A stretch of DNA of 64,000 nt. Source: Bacillota bacterium (GTDB lineage: Bacteria; Bacillota; Sulfobacillia; JABLXB01). This document shows positions 53,115 through 60,647 of this stretch, in pieces. Below the pieces are notes generated by a model. It was not told the origin of the DNA, made no database searches, and saw nothing but the letters and a program-made list of their open reading frames with translations. The stretch's first letter is position 1. Each line of letters starts with the position of its first letter. The translations under genes and the position numbers were made by a program. The stretch covers positions 372,001 through 436,000 of the forward strand of contig JABLXB010000003.1 of assembly GCA_013178305.1 (NCBI GenBank). Direction: 5' to 3'.

Positions 53115-53759
53115 TTGCAGATCCACTTGAACGGCGTCGCGCTGGCCCTGGTCATGGCCGGGGCTTTTGTCGTCGTTGTGGCACTGTCCCCGCTCTCGCT
53201 CAGGTTGACCCTCGCTGTACGCGGTCTTGGCGCCAGCGTGACTACCGAGATAACCGCGTTCTGGGGGTTACTCAAGTTCAAGGGTCCGCGCCCCGCGCCC
53301 GGCGAAACCGCACGCCCACGAGCGCCCGTCCGGCTTCGCTCGTTGGGCCGGGCGGATTACGAGCGTGCGCTCCGGTACATCCTCGCCAGGGCGAGCTGCA
53401 GGCGCCTGTCGGCCAGGGTCGCGTTCGGCACCGGCGACGCGGCCTCTACTGGTATCGGCGCGGGGATTGTATGGGCCGTCGCCGGCGCCGCTGTCGCGGT
53501 CGCCAGGGAATTTGTCGGAGAATGGGACTGCGTCCCCGCCGTGAGCGTCGTCCCGTTTTTCCACGGCGCCGCACTCGAAGCCGACTTCGACTGCATACTG
53601 GCAATCCGCACGGGCCATGCTATCTTTGCCGCGCTTGGTTTGGCTTTGAGGGCGATGAGGAGGGCAACTTTCCGTGGAAGAGCATCCCATCCAGGGCCTG
53701 ATGAAGACAGCGATGGAGAGCATCAAGGACATGGTGGACGTCAACACCGTGGTAGGTGA
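53115..53759 (+). CDS. DUF2953-family membrane protein
   Basis: A 214-residue protein with an N-terminal TM helix (about residues 8-26), an Arg/Pro-rich middle and another hydrophobic stretch near residue 120. DUF2953 proteins regularly precede the GerW-type gene in spore formers. TTG start. The last 29 codons overlap the next gene by 86 nt; that tail is polar and low-complexity and probably not part of the fold. Function unknown. Confidence 0.75.
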   Translation: MQIHLNGVALALVMAGAFVVVVALSPLSLRLTLAVRGLGASVTTEITAFWGLLKFKGPRPAPGETARPRAPVRLRSLGRADYERALRYILARASCRRLSARVAFGTGDAASTGIGAGIVWAVAGAAVAVAREFVGEWDCVPAVSVVPFFHGAALEADFDCILAIRTGHAIFAALGLALRAMRRATFRGRASHPGPDEDSDGEHQGHGGRQHRGR

Positions 53760-54201
53760 CCCTGTCGAAGCCCCCGATGGTAGCGTGATCGTGCCCGTCT
53801 CCCGGGTCACGTTCGGTTTTGCAGCGGGCGGCGGCGATTTCGAGGGCGGCCGTGAAGGTGGAGGCGGAAAGAACGGGGATTCCGGGGACGGGGCGGCGCA
53901 TCCGTTCGCGGGCGGTAGCGGTGCGGGCGTTTCCGTCCAGCCCGTGGGATTCCTCGTGGTCGGACAGGGGACCGTCCGGATGCTTCCTGTCCATGGAGGG
54001 GCGGTGGTCGATCGTTTTATAGAAATGGCGCCGGGCATCCTGGCGCAGCTCAAGACGATGCTCCGCAGGGACGGGGAGGCGACACAGAACGTGGTCGTGA
54101 CCCCGGCCGCACCGGGTACTGAAGCCGGCCACGACACGCCCGGCACTACGCGAGGCGCGGGCGGAGGCATGGCGGGTGGCGGGCGCATCGTCACGCCATA
54201 G
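53674..54201 (+). CDS. ytfJ: GerW/YtfJ-family sporulation protein
   Basis: A 175-residue protein with the family start HPIQGLMKTAMESIKDMVDV, NTVVGDPVEAPDGSVIVPVS, RVTFGFAAGGGDF and VGFLVVGQGTVRMLPVHG. Gly-rich linkers flank the core. GerW is made in the forespore and affects germination. GTG start inside the DUF2953 gene. Confidence 0.9.
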   Translation: MEEHPIQGLMKTAMESIKDMVDVNTVVGDPVEAPDGSVIVPVSRVTFGFAAGGGDFEGGREGGGGKNGDSGDGAAHPFAGGSGAGVSVQPVGFLVVGQGTVRMLPVHGGAVVDRFIEMAPGILAQLKTMLRRDGEATQNVVVTPAAPGTEAGHDTPGTTRGAGGGMAGGGRIVTP

Positions 54202-54216
54202 TATGGCGTCCACAGC

Positions 54217-55056
54217 ATGAGGCCGATCTGGAAAGGCTCGATCTCGTTCGGACTGGTGACCATCCCTGTCCGCCTTTACGCTGCCACCGAGCGCAAGGAC
54301 CCGAAGTTCAACTACCTTCACCAGCCCTGCGGTTCCCCCGTCAGGTACTTGAAGTGGTGCCCGTACTGCAATCGCGAGGTGCCCGCCGAGGAGATCGTGT
54401 GGGGGTACGAGTACGAAAAGGGGCGCTACGTACTCCTCAATGAGGAGGATCTCAACATGGTTCCGGCACCCGAGGCGAGAGCGCTTACTATTGAGGACTT
54501 TATCGATATCCGCGAGATTGACCCCATCTATTACGACAAGACCTACTTCCTTGAGCCGGGTGACGGTGGGGCCAGGGCATACGCCCTTCTGAGGCAGGCG
54601 ATGCTGGACCGCGGTCGAATCGCGCTGGCGCGCGTCGCCCTCAGATCCAGGGAAACCCTCGCTACCATCAGGGTGTACGGCGGTCAAGTGCTCGTCATGG
54701 AGACCATGATGTGGCCCGACGAGATCCGCGACACCGCCGGCCTGCAGATTCCCGCTCTCGGAGATGTGGACCGGCGGGAGGCGCAGATGGCCCAGACCCT
54801 CGTGGACACGCTCTCGGCGCCCTTCGAGCCGGCGCGATACCGGAGCAGGGGCAGGGAGCGGCTGGTGGAGCTGATAGAGGCCAAAGTCCAGGGGCGGGAG
54901 ATCCAGGAGCCGCGGCTTCCGGAGGCGGCGAAAGTCGTTGACCTCATGGAGGCGCTGAAGAAGAGCATCGCACGGGCAGGTGAAGGGCGCCCCACTTCGC
55001 CGGCCGCTGAAGCCGGCGGGGCGGCAGGCGAGCGTGCCGGCGGATTACCGCACTGA
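54217..55056 (+). CDS. ku: Non-homologous end-joining protein Ku
   Basis: A 279-residue bacterial Ku: MRPIWKGSISFGLVTIPVRL, YLKWCPYCNREVPAEEIVWG, GYEYEKGRYVLLNEEDL and IDPIYYDKTYFLEPGDGGAR. It binds double-strand ends and recruits LigD. C-terminal tail Gly/Ala-rich. ATG start; its stop overlaps the ligase ATG by 1 nt. Spore formers often express Ku/LigD in the forespore for repair at germination. Confidence 0.96.
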   Translation: MRPIWKGSISFGLVTIPVRLYAATERKDPKFNYLHQPCGSPVRYLKWCPYCNREVPAEEIVWGYEYEKGRYVLLNEEDLNMVPAPEARALTIEDFIDIREIDPIYYDKTYFLEPGDGGARAYALLRQAMLDRGRIALARVALRSRETLATIRVYGGQVLVMETMMWPDEIRDTAGLQIPALGDVDRREAQMAQTLVDTLSAPFEPARYRSRGRERLVELIEAKVQGREIQEPRLPEAAKVVDLMEALKKSIARAGEGRPTSPAAEAGGAAGERAGGLPH

Positions 55057-56021
55057 TGTGCGCAGCCGAGATCGACCCCGTGTCGGGCCCGGTACCCCCG
55101 ATGCTCGCCACCCCTGTCGAGAAACCATTTGATTCTCCGGACTACGCCTTCGAGCTGAAATGGGATGGGTACCGCGCCATTGCCTTCGTAGGTGCGCGGG
55201 ACGGCCGAGGTGTCACGCTGCAGAGCCGGAACCTGAGAGACATAACCTCCGAGTTTCCGGGGCTCGCGGGTATTCACCGCAGGATCAGCGGGGGGCGCGC
55301 CACGCTCGATGGGGAGATTGTGGTAATGAAGGGCGGGAGGCCCAGTTTCCAGGCGCTCCAGCACCGGGAGGAACCGCCGGTGTACGTGGCGTTCGACATT
55401 CTCAGCCTGAACGGGAAGAGCCTGCTGGAGCAGCCGTTCGGGGAACGTAGACGAGTTCTCGAGGATTCGGTCCAGCCCGGCGGCGACATCATCCTCTCCA
55501 GCACATTCGAGAGAGAGGGCGTGAGGCTCTACGAGACTGCGTCGGAACGCGGCCTTGAGGGTATAGTGGCGAAGCGGCTCGACAGCCCATATGTGCCGGG
55601 AAGACGCAGCTCCTACTGGTTGAAAATCAAGGCCAGGCGCGCCGCGGACTGCGTCATCGGGGGGATCAACAGGGGCGTGGGGACTCCTGTGGGATCCCTC
55701 GCCGTGGGACTCTATGACGGTGATGAGCTTATCTACGTTGGGAGTGTGGGGGCGGGGCTTACCGATGCCGTCCGCCTCGATCTGCTCTCGCGGCTCAAGG
55801 CCGCGGAGGCGCCGCCGTTCTCATTCGGCCGCCGCGGCATCCCGCGCGAGGTCCGGGGGGCATTCTGGGTGGGGCCGGATACCGTCTGCGAGGTGGGATA
55901 CGCGGAAATGACGAAAGACTTGAGACTCAGACAGCCCTCGTACCTGAGGCTCCGTGAAGACAAACACCCGCGTGAATGCGACTTCGTACAGATCTTCCCC
56001 GATCGCCCCGCGGAGAGGTGA
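55056..56021 (+). CDS. ligD: ATP-dependent DNA ligase (LigD ligase domain as a separate protein)
   Basis: A 321-residue ATP-dependent ligase with Lys35 as the adenylated residue (FELKWDGYRAIAFVGA), TLDGEIVVMKGGRPSFQALQ, the motif EGIVAKRLDSPYVPGRRSSY and WLKIKARRAADCVIGG. The OB domain ends FGRRGIPREVRGAFWVGPDT. It corresponds to the ligase part of LigD; no nuclease or polymerase domain is fused. Confidence 0.93.
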   Translation: MCAAEIDPVSGPVPPMLATPVEKPFDSPDYAFELKWDGYRAIAFVGARDGRGVTLQSRNLRDITSEFPGLAGIHRRISGGRATLDGEIVVMKGGRPSFQALQHREEPPVYVAFDILSLNGKSLLEQPFGERRRVLEDSVQPGGDIILSSTFEREGVRLYETASERGLEGIVAKRLDSPYVPGRRSSYWLKIKARRAADCVIGGINRGVGTPVGSLAVGLYDGDELIYVGSVGAGLTDAVRLDLLSRLKAAEAPPFSFGRRGIPREVRGAFWVGPDTVCEVGYAEMTKDLRLRQPSYLRLREDKHPRECDFVQIFPDRPAER

Positions 56022-56027
56022 GCCCTG

Positions 56028-57038
56028 TTGCCGCCAAGTAAGTCGAAAGTAATCGTCAAAGTGGGGTCCCGCGAACTCACCCTGACCAACCTCAATAAGG
56101 TACTGTGGCCGGAAGACGGGTTCACGAAGGCCGACCTGATACAGTATTTAACCACTATCGCGCCGGTTCTGCTCAAGCACCTTCACAACAGGCCCCTCGT
56201 GTTTACCCGTTACCCGGACGGCATCCACGGCGAGTGGTTTTACCAGAAGGATACCCCTGAATATGCACCCGAATGGCTGAGTACGTTCCGTTACGAGACT
56301 GCCGACCCGCGAAGCGAGAAGCGCGTGATTGAGTTCGTGCTGGCGAATGGGGTGGAGGACCTCGCCTGGATCGCGAACCAGGCTTCCATCGAGATCCACC
56401 CGTGGCTTTCCAGCCTGGGAACGATCGACTACCCCGACTACGCAGTGTTCGACCTGGATCCTGCACCGCCGGCCACGTTCGAAGACGCCGTTGTCGTCGC
56501 CCGCGCGCTCGAGGTGTGCCTCGAGCAGCTCGGCCTGCGCGGCTACCCCAAGACTTCGGGGGCGACGGGATTACACATCTACCTGCCAGTCCGACCGGTC
56601 TACGCCTACGACGCTATCGCGGAATTCGTGAGGCAGGTGGCGGAGATCGTGAAGTCGACAATGCCGGGCAGGGTCACGCTTGCGAGGCCCGTAAAAGAGA
56701 GGACGGGCAAGGTCTATATTGACTACCTCCAGAACATCAAGGGGAAGACCATCGTTGGTCCTTACATTCCCCGCCCACTTCGCGGCGCGCCGGTTTCGAC
56801 GCCCTTCTCGTGGAATGAACTGGACGGTATAGACCCCGCCCGCTTCACCATTCAGACTGTCCCAGCGAGAATCAGTTCGTCAGGTGACTTGTTCGATGCC
56901 GTCCTCCGTGACAGACAGTCTCTGGACGTCGCCATGGGATCGCTGGGCGTGGCTACCGGAGCCGGGGGACGTCGGCCAGCCCCGTCGCGGGCCCCTGGAC
57001 CGCAATCGCCTGCTCGGCAATCTCAATGGCGCGTCTGA
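56028..57038 (+). CDS. LigD-type polymerase/primase domain protein
   Basis: A 336-residue archaeo-eukaryotic primase-like polymerase: LTNLNKVLWPEDGFTKADLI, VFTRYPDGIHGEWFYQKDTP, the metal motif AVFDLDPAP, TSGATGLHIYLPVRPVY and VKERTGKVYIDYLQN. It fills ends during NHEJ. The three NHEJ activities are separate genes here. TTG start. The last ~29 residues are low-complexity (RRPAPSRAPGPQSP) and are antisense to the SASP gene (86-nt overlap). Confidence 0.92.
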   Translation: MPPSKSKVIVKVGSRELTLTNLNKVLWPEDGFTKADLIQYLTTIAPVLLKHLHNRPLVFTRYPDGIHGEWFYQKDTPEYAPEWLSTFRYETADPRSEKRVIEFVLANGVEDLAWIANQASIEIHPWLSSLGTIDYPDYAVFDLDPAPPATFEDAVVVARALEVCLEQLGLRGYPKTSGATGLHIYLPVRPVYAYDAIAEFVRQVAEIVKSTMPGRVTLARPVKERTGKVYIDYLQNIKGKTIVGPYIPRPLRGAPVSTPFSWNELDGIDPARFTIQTVPARISSSGDLFDAVLRDRQSLDVAMGSLGVATGAGGRRPAPSRAPGPQSPARQSQWRV

Positions 57039-57162
57039 CGATCCTACCGCAGTCCCTGGATGGAACGGCACCCCATCCGTCGCTTCGAACGATGTCATAG
57101 ACGCCCAGGTCTACTGCAATGCGTTCCCGAAGGTCCTCTGACATTACGCCTCGACGCGGCAT
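56953..57162 (-). CDS. ssp: Alpha/beta-type small acid-soluble spore protein (SASP)
   Basis: Minus strand, 69 residues: MPRRGVMSEDLRERIAVDLG, VYDIVRSDGWGAVPSRDCGR and IVRRAIEIAEQAIAVQG. The GPR protease region (RIAVDLG), GWG and RxxGxIVxxAIxxAE are the hallmarks of SASPs that saturate forespore DNA and protect it. The start was taken at 57162 because AAAGGAAGGTG lies just before it on the minus strand. The C-terminal tail (PATGLADVPRLR) is longer than usual and overlaps the polymerase gene's 3' end tail to tail. The only clear minus-strand gene in the window. Confidence 0.92.
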   Translation of the reverse strand: MPRRGVMSEDLRERIAVDLGVYDIVRSDGWGAVPSRDCGRIVRRAIEIAEQAIAVQGPATGLADVPRLR

Positions 57163-57743
57163 GGAACACCTTCCTTTCCTGTTCTCCGACATGGGAACAG
57201 AGGGCCTATAGCAACCTTCGCTCTGGCCACTCAGACGATCCCTTTCTGACTCACGGATAGCCTCTCGACTATCCGTGAGCCTTACGGGACCAGGTCATGA
57301 CCGTTGCCCGACGGAAGGAGGTCCATTCGCGGCTGCGGATGATCATTCGACCATCCGCAACCACTACTGGACGTCTTGCCGTCTTGGCTCAACCATTACC
57401 GGTCCCGGCCGGCTCGATGCAATCTTACGACTGCATCGAACCGTACCTGAAGACCGGTAATGATCTTCGCTCCGGCCACTACCGATCTGCAAAACCTCAT
57501 CGACCGGCAGTGACCTTTGCCCGGCCACTGCAGATCCGTATACTTCGACCTGCAGTAGCCTTCGCTCGGCTGCTATAGACCCTCATCAAGTAGTATAACC
57601 ACCAAGATCGAGACTAACCTTGGACGCGGTTTTGTATTTTTTTCCTTGATTAAAACATAGGTTTCGAGATCGAGGTGGCCCTACCCCGATAGCCATCCTG
57701 TACACCGGAGTTTGCTTGCCGGTCACGCTATGGAGGTGCCGCA
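57163..57743 (+). other. 580-bp gap between SASP and spmA
   Basis: No gene is present. It holds the SASP promoter region on the minus strand, then the 379-bp stem-loop array (57203-57581), then an AT-rich stretch: AACC/GGTT hairpin (57616-57631) followed by TTGTATTTTTTT, which may act as a weak terminator. GGAGGTGCC precedes spmA. I see no clear promoter for spmA. Confidence 0.5.
57203..57581 (+). repeat. Array of stem-loops with conserved loops and unrelated stems, framed by a 14-nt inverted repeat
   Basis: The ends GGCCTATAGCAACC (57203-57216) and GGCTGCTATAGACC (57568-57581) are inverted repeats (12 of 14). Inside are five hairpins with unrelated but self-complementary stems. They are 57250-57279 (CTCACGGATAG), 57334-57359 (TGCGGATG/CATCCGCA), 57414-57439 (TCGATGCA/TGCATCGA), 57477-57512 (CACTACCG/CGGCAGTG, one mismatch) and 57523-57555 region (ACTGCAG/CTGCAGT). 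Loops share an ATC- or GCC-type start and end in CGAC. Six linkers contain variants of CCTTCGCTCGGCC (57215, 57301, 57373, 57463, 57513, 57558). Stem changes that keep pairing imply a folded RNA or single-stranded DNA. I do not recognise this element. Confidence 0.7.
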
Positions 57744-58352
57744 ATGGAAATAATATGGCTGGTTCTCGTCGCCGGCAGCATGGCTGTTGCGGTCGCAAAC
57801 GGCCGCGCCGAGGTGGCTGTGAACGAGGCGCTGAGGTCGGCGGCCGCGGCGGTGGAGACCACGCTTGGATTTCTCGGCGCCATGTGCCTGTGGCTGGGGT
57901 TAATGAAGATAGCGGAGCGCTCGGGCCTCGCGGCCGCGCTATCGCGACTTGTGTCACCGCTCCTCCGGCTAGTCATGCCGTCCGTGCCCCCCGACCACCC
58001 GGCGTTCGGGGCGGTGTCCATGAGCATAAGCGCAAATCTCCTGGGCCTCGGTAGCGCGGCCACGCCGTTCGGCTTCAAAGCGATGGAGGAACTGAAGCGC
58101 CTGGCCGAGAGCGACGCCTGTCACCGCCCGCGTGCCGGCAAACCGGTTGACAGCGCGACGCCCGCGATGTGCACTTTCGTGGCGATGACCTGCGCGGGAC
58201 TGACGCTGGTCCCCGGGGCCGTGGTGGCGTTGCGCGCTCAGATGGGCTCCAGCGACCCCTCCGCGACTGTCGGGCCGACCATCCTTGCCGGGCTGGTCGC
58301 TTGGATGACCGTCCTGGTAACAGACTCGGCTTTCCGTCGGCGGTGGGGTTAA
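57744..58352 (+). CDS. spmA: Spore maturation protein A (nucleoside-recognition domain)
   Basis: A 202-residue membrane protein with four or five TM helices: EIIWLVLVAGSMAVAVANGR, ETTLGFLGAMCLWLGLMKIA, SISANLLGLGSAATPFGFKA and the gate-like SATPAMCTFVAMTCAGLTLV. SpmA/SpmB affect spore core dehydration. ATG after GGAGGTGCCGCA. In most spore formers spmB follows immediately; here 589 bp intervene. Confidence 0.92.
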   Translation: MEIIWLVLVAGSMAVAVANGRAEVAVNEALRSAAAAVETTLGFLGAMCLWLGLMKIAERSGLAAALSRLVSPLLRLVMPSVPPDHPAFGAVSMSISANLLGLGSAATPFGFKAMEELKRLAESDACHRPRAGKPVDSATPAMCTFVAMTCAGLTLVPGAVVALRAQMGSSDPSATVGPTILAGLVAWMTVLVTDSAFRRRWG

Positions 58353-58516
58353 GTGGGCATCTCACCTCGTGGTGAGCCCTGCCTGTACACCGGACCATCT
58401 AAACCGTAGTATTCTGCAACACAATTGCTTTCGGATTCGTCATGTGTTGGGGAGAAGCAGAAGGTCAAGACGATGCCCCAGACGGCGCTATCAAGGCAGT
58501 GAAAGACGGAGGATAT

Positions 58517-58771
58517 ATGCGCATCCGCAGCGTACTACCCGATCTGTTATCAAGTCTCCTTCTCGGGTTGGGCTTTCTCTTGGTCGTGAGTCCTGCGTTT
58601 CTCTACTGGTTCATCCACGATAACAGTGAGCGGTATGTCTGGATTATCAGTGGCCCGTACCCTTTTAGTCACTTCGGCAGTGGCCCGTTCCAGCTTTTCT
58701 TGGGCACCGGCTTGCTACTTTCGGGGACGACCCTGGTCGCACTATCACTCCTGATCAGGAAGAATATATGA
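58517..58771 (+). CDS. Small two-helix membrane protein inserted between spmA and spmB
   Basis: An 84-residue protein with TM helices at about residues 10-31 and 58-79, and an aromatic, polar loop between (NSERYVWIISGPYPFSHFGS). ATG 58517 is preceded by ACGGAGGATAT, a good ribosome-binding site. Base composition is visibly less GC-rich than the neighbours, consistent with acquisition. I do not recognise it. Confidence 0.6.
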   Translation: MRIRSVLPDLLSSLLLGLGFLLVVSPAFLYWFIHDNSERYVWIISGPYPFSHFGSGPFQLFLGTGLLLSGTTLVALSLLIRKNI

Positions 58772-58941
58772 TGCGCTGCATATCCTCATGATTGTGGTGG
58801 CCTTGCCTCTAGGGCGGGGGCTCAACGCAAGTGGTGTTGCCGCCTACAGTCGCGGGAGGCGATACAACAGCGAATACGCCTTCACGGGTTGTGTGTGCGT
58901 GTAGCGGTTCTTCTACTCATAGTCCGCCTGGTGGTGATCGT

Positions 58942-59487
58942 GTGGTTGGCTCGGCTCTCGCCGCAGTGTCTTTCCTCTCACGCTGGGCGATGCCCGCGCT
59001 CATCCTGGGCATACCACTCTATGGCTTTGCCAGGGGGGTTCCCGTCTACCGCACGTTCGTGGAGGGCGCCGAGGAAGGCCTGAATGTGGCCGCCAGGATC
59101 CTGCCTTACCTGGTTGCCATCATGTTTGCGACGTCGCTGTTCAGGGCGTCGGGGGCGATGGACGTGCTTGTAGCCGCTTTTCGCCTGCTCACCGCGGTTG
59201 GCGTTCCAGCGGAGGTCATTCCGCTCCTGTTCCTGAAGCCCATCTCCGGTGCCGCCTCACTCTCGTACACCATCGACCTCATGAACCGCCTCGGCCCCGA
59301 TTCCTTCCCCGCATTCCTGGCCTGCGTCAGCCAGGCAAGCTTCGACACCACGTTCTACGTCGTGAGCCTGTACTTCGGCTCCATCGGCGTCAGGAACACC
59401 AGGCATACGATCCCCGTGGCGCTCCTCGGCGACGTCACGGGGTTCATCGTCGCGCTGCTGGTCTCCAGGCGGCTGTTCCCGCTGTAG
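58942..59487 (+). CDS. spmB: Spore maturation protein B (nucleoside-recognition domain)
   Basis: About 181 residues, four or five TM helices: SRWAMPALILGIPLYGFARG, VPVYRTFVEGAEEGLNVAAR, LLFLKPISGAASLSYTIDLM and SFDTTFYVVSLYFGSIGVRN. The start is taken at GTG 58942, which gives the usual SpmB length; upstream codons read as non-conserved sequence. The ribosome-binding site (GGTGGTGA) is weak, perhaps because translation was once coupled to spmA. Confidence 0.88.
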   Translation: MVGSALAAVSFLSRWAMPALILGIPLYGFARGVPVYRTFVEGAEEGLNVAARILPYLVAIMFATSLFRASGAMDVLVAAFRLLTAVGVPAEVIPLLFLKPISGAASLSYTIDLMNRLGPDSFPAFLACVSQASFDTTFYVVSLYFGSIGVRNTRHTIPVALLGDVTGFIVALLVSRRLFPL

Positions 59488-59614
59488 CGCAGGTCAGCCC
59501 GCCCTTCTGCCGAGGAGTGCGCTCAAAGCCCCGCCAGGGGTTGACCTCTGGAGATCCCCGATTTGCCGGAAACACCTGTGGGCAATCGTGCGTCCAGAAC
59601 AGCGGTGATCGCCT

Positions 59615-60511
59615 GTGTCCTCATCAAGTTCGCCTGGCTGCCTCACGTTACGAGAAGAGATCCTGGCTGAAAACACAACCGGCGGGGCTTCGAGGTCCTG
59701 GTCCCCGGAGTGGGTATTCTGGGTCAAGGTAGGTCTACACCGAATGATGCGGTGGCTCCGGTGGATTGCGGAGGACATTGGTCTCCCGGTTGGTTCCGAC
59801 TGGGGGCGCCCCTCACCTGTGGCGCGTACACGGATGAAGACCCCCGCGGATTTTCCATACCTGCTTTTCCGGCATAATTCCCCGTTAGCCCGCCCATCCA
59901 GGGCCGCTGAAGAATACCAGGCGAACAAGGCCCACAACCTCCAGATTGCATGCCGGAAGATCGACGGTATCGTCGTACGGCCGGGAGAAGTGCTGTCATT
60001 CTGCCGCCTGGTGGGCCCCACGCCCCGCTCGCGAGGATACTTTCCAGCCCTGACGCTGATCGGAGACCGGCTTCAAGCGCTCACCGGGGGAGGCCTCTGC
60101 CAGCTCTCGAACATGATCTACTGGATGGCGCTTCACCTCGGGTTCGAAACAGTGGAACGCCACAGGCATTCGTACGACCTATTTCCCGACGTCAACCGCA
60201 CGGTACCGTTCGGTTGCGGGGCCACCGTTTTCTACAACTACGTAGACCTCGTGGTTAAGAACACGCTAGAGTTCCCCGTGGGGTTCGGATTCAGGGTCAT
60301 GGACGGTATGCTGGTCGGGGAGGCCTACGGCGCGTGCCCGCTTCCGTTTGAGGTGCGTGTATACGAAACTGACCACGAGTATTACGATTCCGTCGATGGC
60401 AAGCGCCGCCGGAACAAGATCTGGAGGCGCGTCGCCGGACCGGGTGGCCCTCCGCGGGTCGAGCTCGTTGCGGAGAACGATTGCCGCGTGACATACGAGG
60501 TTTCAGTCTGA
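59615..60511 (+). CDS. VanW-family protein
   Basis: Up to 298 residues. The VanW domain is intact: VVRPGEVLSFCRLVGPTPRS, GGGLCQLSNMIYWMALHLGF and DLFPDVNRTVPFGCGATVFY. The domain belongs to the VanW/YoaR-like group often linked to the cell wall. The GTG at 59615 is the longest start; ATG 59744 (after CAAGGTAGGT) gives a protein of ~256 residues, closer to VanW of the vanB cluster. No vancomycin-resistance genes are adjacent. Confidence 0.85.
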   Translation: MSSSSSPGCLTLREEILAENTTGGASRSWSPEWVFWVKVGLHRMMRWLRWIAEDIGLPVGSDWGRPSPVARTRMKTPADFPYLLFRHNSPLARPSRAAEEYQANKAHNLQIACRKIDGIVVRPGEVLSFCRLVGPTPRSRGYFPALTLIGDRLQALTGGGLCQLSNMIYWMALHLGFETVERHRHSYDLFPDVNRTVPFGCGATVFYNYVDLVVKNTLEFPVGFGFRVMDGMLVGEAYGACPLPFEVRVYETDHEYYDSVDGKRRRNKIWRRVAGPGGPPRVELVAENDCRVTYEVSV

Positions 60512-60647
60512 CCATAGGGAACCGCGCAGGTACGCGCTATCGCCAGCCGCCGCGGAACCGGAGTAGGACTGCGGCAGTCTAATTGTAAGTAGGGCGGTCC
60601 TCGCTATTAGGATTCGAACAGGCCTTCGGTGAGGTGGGGAGGCGGCA

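Noticed and set aside
57163-57240. Sigma-G promoter for the SASP gene on the minus strand
   Set aside because: GAGTG and CTATAGG are present but too far from consensus and spacing to claim.
57203-57581. CRISPR array
   Set aside because: The units are hairpins with variable stems and uneven spacing; there are no identical direct repeats with unique spacers and no cas genes.
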